Source: Mariannaea sp. PMI_226
Taxonomy: Eukaryota > Ascomycota > Sordariomycetes > Hypocreales > Nectriaceae
Assembly: GCA_024336345.1 (NCBI GenBank)
Contig: JANFOG010000001.1
Coordinates: 682,001-746,000 of the forward strand
Direction: 5' to 3'
DNA: 64,000 nt
A model generated the notes under the pieces. The model searched no databases. It saw nothing but the letters and a program-made list of their open reading frames with translations, and was not told the DNA's origin. The position numbers and the translations under genes were made by a program. Shown one piece after another: positions 48,901 through 59,480 of this stretch; position 1 is the first letter of the stretch, and each line of letters begins with the position of its first letter.

Positions 48901-49584
48901 GTGGTCGAGTTTGCGAGACTTGCTATCCAGTTCTTAGCCTTCAAGCCTGATGCTGCCGGCACCAAGACTGACATGCAAAGTCGACTATTCAACGCAGCGG
49001 TGGCGACGTCACAATTCGACCTTGCCCACACTACATTATGCTCCATCAGGGATCAGGCGCTGAGACACTCATGTCTCCGAAAACTGGTTGACAAAATGTG
49101 CGAGACATATCACAACGTTGAGCTTGTGGCTTTACCCTTCCCTGGCATGCAGCAGGAAGTCGATGATCTCCTTTTGCAAAGATGCAAGGCCACCTTGGAT
49201 GTTGTTGATGGCTTCCCTTATCAGCAAGTCCTGTATTCGTGGAGGATCAAGCACAAGAATTACCGAGGTGCTGCAGCCATCTTGTTTGAACGCATCAAGA
49301 AGCTACGAAACGCTGGCGTGGGAGACGAGGTCGTTGGCGATGATATTCTCGACACTCCCGTGACTAGGCAGTATCTGCTGCTAATCAACGCTCTCAGCTG
49401 TGTAGAACCCAAACAGGCCTGGATTTACGACGAACCTGCGATTGGGGGCAAGGCGAACGAGCAGCGCAAGGTTGTGACACTGGCAAATATTCGGAAGCAA
49501 TATCAGGATGAGCTGGACCGCATCGCAGCCATTCACAACAACCAGTTTGGGTTTGAGGTAGACGATGTCATGGAAATTGTATGA
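45986..49584 (+). CDS. NUP120: Nucleoporin NUP120 (Nup160 family)
   Basis: Scaffold subunit of the Y-shaped (Nup84/Nup107-160) complex of the nuclear pore. Exons 45986-46619, 46673-48703 and 48764-49584 give 1161 residues. Intron 1 (53 bases, GTAAGT, branch GCTGAC) is needed because the upstream frame fails while the spliced product reads QLWTETFYNVQGWAQNLRSL. Intron 2 (60 bases, GTAGGT...GATAG, branch-like GCTAAT) is a multiple of three and free of stops, so an unspliced reading stays open with 20 extra residues; the ends argue for splicing. The N-terminal half has the Nup120 propeller features (KPGCVAFSD, SSFGLPDALFAVTVCLDHRMRIWN). The C-terminal half is alpha-helical, with LPKYYSHIVALYEKQKAYSY. 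The start at MESSEIHYLF was preferred to an upstream Arg-rich in-frame ATG. Confidence 0.9.
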
Positions 49585-49894
49585 AGATAGAGCGGCAAAG
49601 ACGGAGAGGAGGGAAGGGAATATTGTTGGACTTGAAGGAGTATTTCTTTCATAAAAACTTCTCAAAGGGCGAAACACCTCGGACATGTCATTGGGGAATC
49701 ATATGGGATTAATCATTCTTGTTTTTTTTTTTCTTTATTACGAAACTTGAGAGTACCTTCTTCAATCACTTGGTCTCCCCATGTTGAAACCGTTAAAACG
49801 CCAATACCGATGCTGGAAAATCTGTAAATAGTAGAATGACAGTGTACACCAATGGTTGAGCAACAGAAGACCATACAGCATCCTAACTCCTTAT
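49585..49894. other. Convergent 3' spacer NUP120 / VPS26
   Basis: 310 bases between converging stop codons, with an 11-T tract near 49721-49731. It presumably holds both polyadenylation regions. No gene is seen. Confidence 0.5.
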
Positions 49895-51134
49895 TTAGGC
49901 CTGCGCCTGAACCGCCGCCAGCTTATTCTCTGGGGGCGTGGGTAGTACGTTGCCAGTTGGGGCAGGCAAAGCATCAGGGGCTTGGCGATAGAGAATAATT
50001 TCTGACTGCTTGAAGTACCGGCGAGCATCTATGACTTGAGCATTAGTTTATTGCGCTTTTGCTTTTTGACTGGTGACCTCTTGCAGGAGAGAGGAGGAGG
50101 AGGAGGAGGAGGGGCGGCTGGCAAGGAAAGACTCACCTTCATCAATGAGAACGAGACTGAGGTAATAGCGGGTGGAGAACTTCTTATTGACATCGCGGAA
50201 CGTGGGTGTCAGGTCAAAGCCTCCAAGGAAGAGACGGATAGGAATGGTTTCTCCTCGCGATGGTGAACCATCCATAATCTCAAAGCGCACAAGCGTCTCG
50301 CTTTCGTTGTACTGATTTGGAGCTGCACCAGTTGTCTCCCTCCTGATAATGGACAGCTCCATATGCTTAATCTTCAACCGGACAAGAAGGAAGTAGATGC
50401 GTCCGACAATAACGTCCTTGAGATGGTATTTGCTCTTGCTGTACTCGAACTCGATGTGAAGACAGTCCTCAATGCCGACGTCCATCTTGATGCTGCTGTT
50501 CATTTCAGGGGGAATGCGGTAGCTGTAGACCCAGATATCCTTCTCTCGGATGACATCGGCCATGCGGCGGGAGACAGTGACGCGGACAAAGTAGCGCAGC
50601 TTGACATTGATACCGTTGTAGGACTCATACTGCTTCTCGACGTTCTTGAAGTTGAAGTCGAACGTTTGGGGATGTTGCAGCTCGCCAGGGGCGGCGAGTT
50701 CTTGGTTGAGGGACAGGAATTCGTAGTGGTTACCGCGGTCGAAGAACATTTCTAGAGATGAGAAGTCAGTATCTGAACATAGAGCTAAAGGCACAATAAC
50801 CAATGGGTTAGGGTGTCGCTGGAGGGGTAGTGAAGATGGCCTCATAATGAGGGGGGCAGGAAGGCGGTGCGCCCGGCTGTTTTTTGGGGCGGGAAATGGT
50901 CGCATTGTCTTTCGTACCTATGGTCCCGATGAACTGGACTTTAATGCCAGTGTGCTCCAGTCTCTTGCCATCTTTGGGACGAACAGTGACAGCGCCCTTG
51001 ACGGATTCGCCGTCCATAAAGAGGGGCGCCTTCTCACGGCGGTTCTTGTCGAGCTTGACATCGACCATGGAGCGCTCGTCGGCATCATCGAGGACGATGT
51101 CGATGTCGACGGGGGTCGCGAAGAAGTAGGACAT
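49895..51134 (-). CDS. VPS26: Retromer subunit VPS26
   Basis: Arrestin-fold subunit of the cargo-recognition core (Vps26-Vps29-Vps35) that returns receptors from endosomes to the Golgi. Exons 51134-50918, 50751-50137 and 50028-49895 give 321 residues, near the animal protein length. Marks in order: MSYFFATPVDIDIVLDD, VKGAVTVRPKDGKRLEHTGIKVQFIG, then after splicing EMFFDRGNHYEFLSLNQELA, KNVEKQYESYNGINVKLRYFVRV and DIWVYSY, and FLGGFDLTPTFRDVNKKFSTRYYLSLVLIDE. The last exon begins DARRYFKQSEIILYRQ, as in the family. Reading on without splicing at 50136 gives a Ser-rich non-family tail, so the 108-base intron, which carries a GAG/CTC repeat (about 50085-50112), is removed. It is convergent with NUP120 and divergent from RPL9. 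Confidence 0.96.
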
Positions 51135-52138
51135 TTTGTTTTTTTATGATTGAACGGTGAGGAGGAGGGGAGGGGAGAGGGAGGGAAGGACGGCAAGGTT
51201 GGGTAGAGGAAAAGAGCTCGGTTGGCGCTCGCGGAATTCAAGATGTCGAGGTTGATTGACTATCGCGAGGTTGGAGGCTGGCGCGGCACAGGGATGAATG
51301 GCTTGGGAGTAACTATTTGGTGTCGGCCTTCGCTGACGTACCTACTGGTCGGAAGTGGCCCACCACCGGGGAGGGAGGTAGAGCTGTTGGCAGACAAGTG
51401 ACGGGACGTTGGATAAGGGTGAGCTAAGGTACCGAGTTAGGTACCTTCTTACAGAGCAAGCAGAGTTGGGTGGAACTGGCCAGTAAAATGCACCAATACG
51501 GAGCCATGCACAGCCTGTGAAGTAACGGGAGGTACCTGTCTATAGTTTATACAGATGTATCTTATGCGAAGGCACCTATGCAAAGGCAGGTAGATACATA
51601 GATGCCTAGAAGTGGGTATGGAAAGAACACTGTTCTCGATTCATAAAAGTATTTCATTTATTTAAATAAAGTAAAGTAAATTGTCCAGATCCAGAAATGC
51701 AACAATAAATATGAAAATCAGAGCATTGAAACTGCCACAAGTAAGTAAGTAATGATGCGCTCAATTGTGTTACTCAGCACAAGGGACTGACCCTGTTGTA
51801 CTCTTATTTTATTCCATTTTTCTCACCTTTTTATCATCTTTATCCAATAGCCCCCCCGCAGGCCTACCCACCTCTCCCCCCATTGGCTCGTGTTCTCCGG
51901 CGTATTTTTGGACTCGAAAAGTTTCCTCTATCTCACGTGCTAAATCACGTTTTTATCTCCCCACCTTGGGTTGCACTACCCCATCCGGCTCAACCCCGGC
52001 CACCAACCCAAGATTTCCCTCACGTGCAGTGAGCCCTAGAACTTTTCCTGCCCACACGAAATTCGCCAAACCCATTCGTGACCGCCGACGACTCCAGATA
52101 CCCTCAACCCCCGACATCAATACCTCACAACCGGCAGG
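51135..52138. promoter_or_regulatory. Divergent region VPS26 / RPL9
   Basis: About 1 kb between two divergent genes. GGTA/TACC words cluster at about 51425-51600. An AT-rich part lies near 51640-51720. A C/T-rich core promoter precedes RPL9 from about 51790. No gene is seen. Confidence 0.5.
51934..52026 (+). promoter_or_regulatory. Two TCACGTG E-boxes upstream of RPL9
   Basis: CACGTG occurs at 51934-51939 and 52021-52026, each preceded by T, within 205 bases of the RPL9 start. Such palindromes bind bHLH factors (Cbf1/USF type). Their role in this ribosomal-protein promoter is inferred from position only. Confidence 0.45.
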
Positions 52139-53146
52139 ATGAAGTACATTCATTCTCAGGAGCTCCTTGAGATCCCCGAGGGGGGTACGTTACGCCTCCC
52201 GCTCTCATTATTTTTCTCCCAAAGATTCGATTTCGCATGTTCGAGAGTTATCGTCACCCAAGTGTCGCACACAGACTTGACGGGCAATTCTCGAAATGGG
52301 TGGTCGATGATTAGGAAAACTGTATTCACTCGCAATTGGAACACACATCACTGACTCATCTTGCGCATTACAGTCAAGGTCGGCATCAAGTCCCGAATTG
52401 TCACCGTTGAGGGTCCCCGAGGTACGAAATCTACCACTTTATCCAAGAAACCAGCCAGCCCTACAAAGCCCTGAGAGTGAGAGATCATGGGGCTTGGCTG
52501 GCTGCACAAATCCGAGAGAACGTCGTTTTAATCTGACTGGAGGTAAACAGGCAAGCTGGTCAAGGATCTCAGCCACCTGGCTGTCAACTTCACTGTTCCC
52601 CAGAAGAACACCATCTCCATCGAGATCCACCACGGCAACCGAAAGAATGTCGCTACCCTCCGAACCGTCCGCACCCTTATCAACAACTTGATCATTGGTG
52701 TCACCAAGGGCTTCAAGTACAAGATGCGTTACGTCTATGCCCATTTCCCCATCAACGTCAACATCAACAAGGACGCCGAGACCGATCTGTTCGAGGTCGA
52801 GATCCGAAACTTCATTGGCGAGAAGATCGTTCGCCGTGTCAAGATGGCTGAGGGTGTCGAGGTCGAGGTTTCCACTGCCCAGAAGGATGAGCTTGTCCTC
52901 TCTGGCAACTCCCTCGAGAACGTGTCGCAAAGTGCTGCCGATATCCAGCAGATCTGCCGAGTGCGAAACAAGGATATCCGAAAGGTAGGAAATGCCGATC
53001 CCCTGCCGTCACTCTCTTCTTCCTCGCTTTTTCTTTTCTTCCCGACTTATATTCCTTGCTGAGAATATTTTTTTGCTAACTATCTCTTACAGTTCTTGGA
53101 CGGTCTGTACGTCTCCGAGAAGGGCAACATCGTTCAGGATGAATAG
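52139..53146 (+). CDS. RPL9: Large-subunit ribosomal protein L9 (uL6)
   Basis: Protein of the 60S subunit near the GTPase-associated centre. Four exons (52139-52184, 52374-52421, 52551-52984, 53093-53146) give 193 residues, the standard eukaryotic length. The two early junctions rebuild [19 protein letters not shown] and [11 protein letters not shown]. The third exon holds the rest of the fold ([50 protein letters not shown]). The last exon encodes [17 protein letters not shown]. Introns crowded at the 5' end are typical of fungal ribosomal-protein genes; the first is long for this window (189 bases). Pyrimidine-rich promoter with two E-boxes upstream. It is divergent from VPS26. Confidence 0.97.
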
Positions 53147-54076
53147 AGGCGGACACGGATCTTGTTTCTTTTGCGTTTCTGGGTCTCAGGAGTGGCGAAG
53201 GGTTCATCATTGCATGTCATGTAGCAAAAAAGGGGCTACAAAACAAATACTAAAAGCAACGAGATGATGCCTCTGGTGCCAAACACCTAAAATATTTGCA
53301 AAAATGTGTGTGACCTGCGGTGTACTAGGGAACGAAATTTAAACGAAGCTTCAAGGAGAGCAAAGGTTGGGGGGGTGTGGCATAGGCGGCAAGAGAGAAA
53401 AAAAAAGAAGCCAAAAATTTTCCGTTACATTTCATATGACGAGTTATGGACTATTGACACGCTGCTACGAGGGTCTTCCATATAAAGTGCGATGAGACAC
53501 AGAGCTGGCTAACCTTAGAGGAAGACTCCGTCAGTGCGATTAGTGTGAAATGAGGTCGCTGAGACGGACGATCAAACGGCGTTATATTTCTTTATGCGAA
53601 AACGAACTTGCTCCCAAGCTATCTAATTGCCCGGTGAGTGGCGTGGTGCATTTCATCTCTCAAATTTCTCATGAAAAAAAAAATCTTTCCCTGCTTATCC
53701 ATTCCTTCATAGATTCATTTCCATCTTGAATTCCATCATCTTAATGCCCTCTTCTGAAACATGATACATGAAAACCATCCCCCTTCCCTCTCATGAAAAA
53801 AAAAAAGCCATGAAATCATCAATATAAGTAAAGTGCGGAGGTATTAATGGGGAGAAATGAACCCCATAGGGAGGAGGGAAAAGGGCAATTATATATCGCA
53901 ATACCGAAAACGCCAGCAACCATATATGCAAGGGGGAAATAATAGCAAAAAAGAAGGCGGATTAAGCATATATCCATCCAGTCGGGGTCGAAACCCTATG
54001 TAGAATGAGGAGACGAGACATATACAGGGGGTTGATTTTGGAAGTTTTGAAGGTGTGAATCAGCCAGAGTTGTCGA
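53147..54076. other. Convergent 3' spacer RPL9 / cysteine-rich membrane protein
   Basis: 930 bases between converging stop codons, with several 9-11-base A runs (about 53398-53407, 53675-53684, 53799-53809). These could be polyadenylation signals for either strand. No gene or RNA motif was recognised. Confidence 0.5.
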
Positions 54077-55325
54077 TCATCGACGGCTGGCTGAGCGGGA
54101 GTAGTATGTTCCCCGACTATCTCTGGTGCGGGTTGTTCGACGAGTACGTTGGCTTCGGGCGCCTACGCTGCCTTTTTGGAAGTGGTTAGTTTCTATGGTT
54201 TCAAAATTGAGAATTGGTTAAAAGGGAAAACTTACTAGGATCATCGTAATCACTGTAGGAGTAGTATGAATCGCTGTAGCGCGATGAGCTTCGGGATGAT
54301 CGCGAGGGCTTGCTGGAAGAAGGTCGCTTATCCTTTCTCAGGTTGAGAAGGGCTAGAAGAGTGGCAGCAAGACCAGCGAGACCAAGCCATTTGGCACCAC
54401 TTGACTTCTTCTTCTCCTCACGACGAGTACCAGCTGATGAAGGGCCACCACCACCACCGAACCAGCCCTTGTGGTGAGATCGTCGTGAGTGAGCTGTGGG
54501 AGGACGGCTTCCGTGTCGAGAGTAACGCTCCTCGGTGACCTCAACACGCTCGCGACTCTCATCCTTCTTTTTTCCAAAGATGGCGACCCAGAGACCACGG
54601 GCAATGCAGCAGAAGCAGAGAAGCAGTAGCAAAGAAACACCGGCAAGAGTACCAATGACGATGCCAGCAATAGCACCAGCACTAAGATGACCCCCAGTGC
54701 CGCCTGCACCAATGGTCTCATTGTCGCTGGTGGCAGTGGAAGTGGCCGTATCGAAAGTGCTGGTACCTGTCTCGGTCGCGGTGTTGGATCGGACGCCTTC
54801 ACTGGTGACCGTCGTGGTTCCAGTGACTCGGTAAGGAGCAGAGTACTGGGTGGTGACCTTTCCATCTGAAGTGATGACAACGGTAGAACCCTGCTCCATG
54901 CCTGGCTTTGCGGAGCACTGGCCCTGGAAGGCGCAGGTCTGCCAGCCAGCACAGCAAATAGTTCCACAAGCCTCTTGCTGGGTATTTTGAGGAATACAGT
55001 CAACACCCTGAGTGACCTCAGGGGGAGCGTCCCAGAGAGTGTAGAAAGTGCTGGTGTAAGTGTGGGTTACCGTCCAGGTGCTGGTGTAAGCGCCGCCGCG
55101 CCATCCATCACCACCACCGCCAGTACAGGTCGCTACATCGTCGACGGTTGTGCATACCTCGCCGTTGGAGCAGCAATATTGGTTATCGGAGCCACAGTAA
55201 GAATCGCATTCTCGGCGCATAAGATATGAGAAGCCGGCATCGTGAAGGTTGTCTCGGGGGAAAGGCCCAGCTGCGGCAAGCCTTGCCACGGCGAAAAGCA
55301 GCAGCTGTTGTGAGGAGAAGCGCAT
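54077..55325 (-). CDS. Secreted-domain, single-pass cysteine-rich membrane protein, unknown function
   Basis: Not assigned to a known family. Exons 55325-54236 and 54171-54077 give 394 residues; the intron has donor GTAAGT and a CTAAC branch 14 bases before the acceptor. Residues 1-19 look like a signal peptide (hydrophobic, ending AAAG). Two Cys-rich blocks follow: residues 40-67 (spacing C-x3-C-x6-CC-x5-C, then a last Cys) and about 110-137 (CIPQ..., GTICCAGWQTCAF). A Ser/Thr-rich linker (about 145-205) and a transmembrane helix at about 216-242 (AGAIAGIVIGTLAGVSLLLLL) come next. The cytosolic side is basic and Ser/Arg-rich with a second hydrophobic patch (about 313-328). The layout recalls fungal wall sensors (Wsc/Mid2-like), but the Cys pattern is not one I can name. 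The start is set by the signal peptide. Confidence 0.8.
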
Positions 55326-57145
55326 TGTGGCAGCGCGGGGTCCAACCCAAGTTGGGGCGCAGATGAGACTGAGATTGAGAAAGATATAATCTGATCGTGG
55401 GTGAAAACCGAGCAGAAAGCGGGATGAAAATGCCCTGGAGAGGGAAAATAAGCTGAGACCCTCTCTTTGCCCACTCGATGTCTCGACACTGGCGGAATGC
55501 GGGAGAAGCCGAGTTTCGCAGGAATGCGGTTGCAGAGCGGTGTACAAATTCCCGAATGGTCTAAAGAATCCTGCAAATACGAGGTGTGTATTGCTACCCA
55601 AACCTGTTTGTTGGTGGGGTTTCCCTTTCTATGTGTGGCTGCAGGTGAGGTGAGAGGCCCAAGGATTTGCGGAATTGGAGCTGTGGGAGGAGGAGATTAG
55701 AGTTGTGGGAGAAAGGAGAAGTTGAGGATGAATAAAAGATTTCGGGTAGAAAACGGGAAACGGGTGAATTCACTGCAGGATGCCTTTTAATTGTACGGTT
55801 GGTTTGGAGGGGGGCGGATGGCTTCGTTTGGCAGCACGCTGTCCCAACCTCCTACTTACCACCAGCCTCGCGGATTTTGACAACACGAAACAGGGGAAAA
55901 TCGTGGCTTGTATATGGAGCAAGTATCCGTTGAAGAAAAAAAAAAAAAAAAGGAGAAGATCTGGTCCACAGCAATAATCAGCAAAGAACAATAGTAATGC
56001 AGTTTTGACAGAAAATTCCGGGGTATGCTCAGTCCTTTTTTGTTTTCCTAAAGCTTCTTCTCACGATGGTGTTTGGCCTGGTGCGACTGTAGCAACGATG
56101 ACGATTACCAGTATAACATGGAGGGTGGGGAGAAAAGTGCGGAAGTGGGCTGCCAGCTCATGACACCTAAAGACCCCAGACCGAGCGCCGTTTACTGGAC
56201 AACTATCGATAGACTGCAGCGCCCTGCACCACCAGAATTGGCCAGAAACTGGCCAGAATTGGGGGCCGTCACGGGCCGCATTGGGCGCACATCGCCTCCT
56301 GTGGCTCTTTGACAGACGCTCCCGAGCCCCGTTCCGTCTCTCCGTTTTGCTGTCACATACTGTCACCTGTTGTCACCTCCCCTCCATCTCTTTGTGTTTT
56401 CGCTCAGGTATCTTTACCTAGGTAGGCAGGTAACTCAGGGCATTGCATCAGTTTTGACTACAGTACTAGAACGAGCACACAGGCAGGGTTAGAAACGACT
56501 AGGACGCGGCAGGCCGATCCAAAAACAAAAATCTTAGTTTTAATCTCGAACCAGGACTACGGTAAATTTAAACGTCCCTGCAATGGGGGAAAATTCTGGA
56601 TATCTCCAATTGTGGAAATTCGGGGCCTCGGCAATGTTGAAATTTTTTCTTTTCCCACGCTGGTAAGACGAAACGAGACGAGGGCATCACCAACCAGAAA
56701 ACTTGGGTGGTTGGGCGGCAAATTAAAGTGCATGCAGACAAAGGACCTTGGCAGGGCAAAAAGGGCCGCTGCGGCGGTCCGTGCACACTCTAAACAAGAT
56801 ACCTAGGTACCTCAGAGACAAGGTGAACAGTGCCACAACTTTGAGCCCACCAAGCCACACACTTTGCATTCTTGCTTTACCACATGTGGCTTTCCTGTCC
56901 AGGGTGGCTTAGTCCTTGGCGCAAGCTTCCCAAGACCTACCTAGTTCCAGGCTACATGAGAGACACAGAGAGCTGTGACGCTACTGCTTGGTTGCATCAC
57001 CAGCAACTTCATCTCATCCGCTCCTTCGACATTGCCTGTCGGCCATCCTCTCGATCCCCTCCCCCTTGCTCTTCCCCGGCCAGAGTATCCGTATCTCCAT
57101 TCCAAATCAACAGACGTCTCGTCCCGCAGTCGCGACCGCGTCATC
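55326..57145. promoter_or_regulatory. Divergent region, membrane protein / VMA13
   Basis: 1.8 kb without a recognisable gene. It holds a 16-A run at about 55935-55950 and GGTA/TACC clusters at 56405-56440 and 56800-56815. The last 250 bases are C/T-rich ahead of VMA13. Both promoters must be here. Confidence 0.45.
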
Positions 57146-58792
57146 ATGTCGCTCGACCCTCCCACGTATCTTGGCTCCCTGCAGAGCAACATCCGTCAGC
57201 GACCGATTCCTTGGGATGGAGCTGTTAGAGCGGGCACCCTGACCGAGGAGCAGCTGTCCAAGATTCGCGCCATTGATAAGGCAAGCAAGTCTGAGCAGAG
57301 GAAGGAGATTGTCGCGGCCGACCTTGATGGATATCGATTGCTCTTCGTTGGTGGTTCTGGAAAGTCGAGCGTGCTTGAAACAGCAGGAAAGCATCCCAAT
57401 GTGATTCAATACATTCTCGTCCTGCTAGGGGACTTGCTTGAGGGTAAGTTCGACACAATGGTTCCATTCTCAATTGCGTGGGAACAGCTGCGTTGCGAGG
57501 ATCATGTTCCAGCACCTACCATCTATCGGCACTACCCCATTATCTAGTTTCCAAGATGCATCATCCTAACCTTTGATATCTTCTCCTAGGTTCCCCAGTT
57601 CTTGCCAAAGCTCTCTTCAAGACTCAAGACCCATACCGACATTTCTTACCATTGCTAAACTCAACCAACACTGAGGATCCTATTCCACTGCTTACTGCAC
57701 ACGCTCTCACCACATTAATGTCGCTCTCGCGTGACGATTCCCAAGCCACTCTCCAGGCCCTGCCCGTGGTCCTCACCTATCTCTCCGGCCTAGCCAAAAG
57801 CTCCGATGCTGGCCTTCAAGACATTGCGGTGCAAGAATACTCATCGCTTCTCTATAGCCATGTTCCTCGAGAACTGTTTTGGAACCAGCGCAGCGAGACA
57901 GTTGCGCCCCTAGTGAAGATTCTCCAGACTGCCTGTGGCATTGAGAATGGAACTTCTTCCGCGAACCTGTGGAGTGGAAATGTCACGACACGCACAACTG
58001 GCTTTGAGGGTTCACTTGGCGGTGGTGTTGGGCTCCAGCTTTTGTACCATGCCCTGCTTGTTATATGGCAGATGAGCTTCGAGGCTGGCGACATTGGTGA
58101 TGATTTGAATGAGTAAGTGATATAGGCTGGTTACTATCTATTTTTACGTCAATGGTCACTAACATCAAGCTCACAGCGAGTATGACATTGTTCTTTTGTA
58201 TACACAGCTTCTACGTCTGTCGCCCAAAGAAAAGACGACCCGATTAATTCTCTCTACCCTCTCCAATCTTCTTGAGAAGAACTCCAAGTCCCTCCTCCCT
58301 ATTGCAGTTCTCGCACGTCTCCCCGCCCTGCTCGACAATATTGGTAGCCGCCATCTTACCGACCCTGACCTCCTAGAGGATCTGTCAAACCTCAAGGAAA
58401 TGCTTGAGGAGTACACCAAGACAAAGACCACTTTTGACGAGTATGTTGCAGAGGTTCAGTCCGGTCATCTGAGATGGTCGCCTCCTCACCGCAACACGGT
58501 CTTTTGGGCTGAGAATGCCCGCAAAATCCTCGAGTTTGAGAATGGCGAGATCCCCCGGAAGCTAGTTGAAATCATGCGCCAGCCCTGGGACAATGACAAG
58601 CAGGTGCTTGCCATTGCCTGCAACGACGTGGGCAACCTGGTGAAGGAGGTGCCTGAGAAGCGATACCAATTGGAGAAGGCTGGTTTGAAGACACGCATTA
58701 TGGAACTCATGCAGTCGGACGACGAAAATGTCCGGTGGGAGAGTCTTCGTGCATTGGGTGGCTGGCTCAAGTACAGTTTCGAGCAGCAATAG
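57146..58792 (+). CDS. VMA13: V-type proton ATPase subunit H
   Basis: Regulatory subunit of the peripheral V1 sector, needed for activity and for shutting off free V1; it acts at the vacuole and other acid compartments. Exons 57146-57443, 57590-58112 and 58177-58792 give 478 residues, the same length as yeast Vma13. Seen: RPIPWDGAVRAGTLTEEQLSKI at the start, ALFKTQDPYRHFLPLL after the first junction, and the strongly conserved C-terminal half: FDEYVAEVQSGHLRWSPPH, then FWAENARKILE, ACNDVGNLVKEVPEKR and MELMQSDDENVRWESLRALG. The fold is HEAT/armadillo-like helices throughout. All junctions are GT-AG with exact phase. It is followed on the same strand by GCV1. Confidence 0.96.
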
Positions 58793-59480
58793 AAGGAATT
58801 GGCATGGTTTGATGGGATTGTTACTGCGGAGTCATGATTCATCCTGTGGGCGTCGTCCTAGTCCCGAGTCAGGTGCGCGAAAGCTCGTAGAGGGCTTTTT
58901 TTTGTAGAACGAGCTTGCGCTGTGAGGCATACGGCTGTAATTGGCATAGCTATTTGGTATTGGGGAGAGTCTATTTTGAGGGCTCTCAGCTATTTGACAT
59001 TGTAAGAGAACACACTCGTTCCCGGTTATTTCTTTTTTTTTTTTTTCCCTTTCCCCAGAAACGAGAGAGAGGCTTTGGGTAAACGTACAATAAGTAAGAT
59101 TGATACAACATCCAAAGCCGGCTTGTTTGCTCCGTGTTCCGTATTGCCATGTTCGGATCGCGCTCCGGAGACCGTAGTCCCGGTATAAAGTGCCGAAACC
59201 GCGGCCACTCGCGGTCTCTTCGCCCCACTCATCGGGACTCATGGAGACTCATGACAGGAGCAATTGCAGCCAGGCGCGCTCCGTACTTGCCCATTCAGTT
59301 AAAGTGTGGCAGGATTGGCAGGAACTCGGTCGTAGCTGGGCATTGTAGCTTCCCCTTCCGTCTCGGCCTCTTTTTCACACACTTTCCACTTCATCCTCTA
59401 CATTCCTACCTTTGATTTCATCAATTGCGCAACTTTTTCATTCTTCTTGTTGCTCTTTCAATTCCGTCAATTGACTCGCT
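58793..59480. other. Spacer VMA13 / GCV1
   Basis: 688 bases with a 15-T run near 59033-59047. It should hold the VMA13 3' end and the GCV1 promoter; the last 130 bases are pyrimidine-rich. No gene is seen. Confidence 0.5.

Noticed and set aside
54193..54235. Shorter intron (43 bases, acceptor CATAG) in the cysteine-rich membrane protein gene
   Set aside because: It would be too short and would leave the CTAAC branch point inside the exon; the acceptor 21 bases further on fits better.
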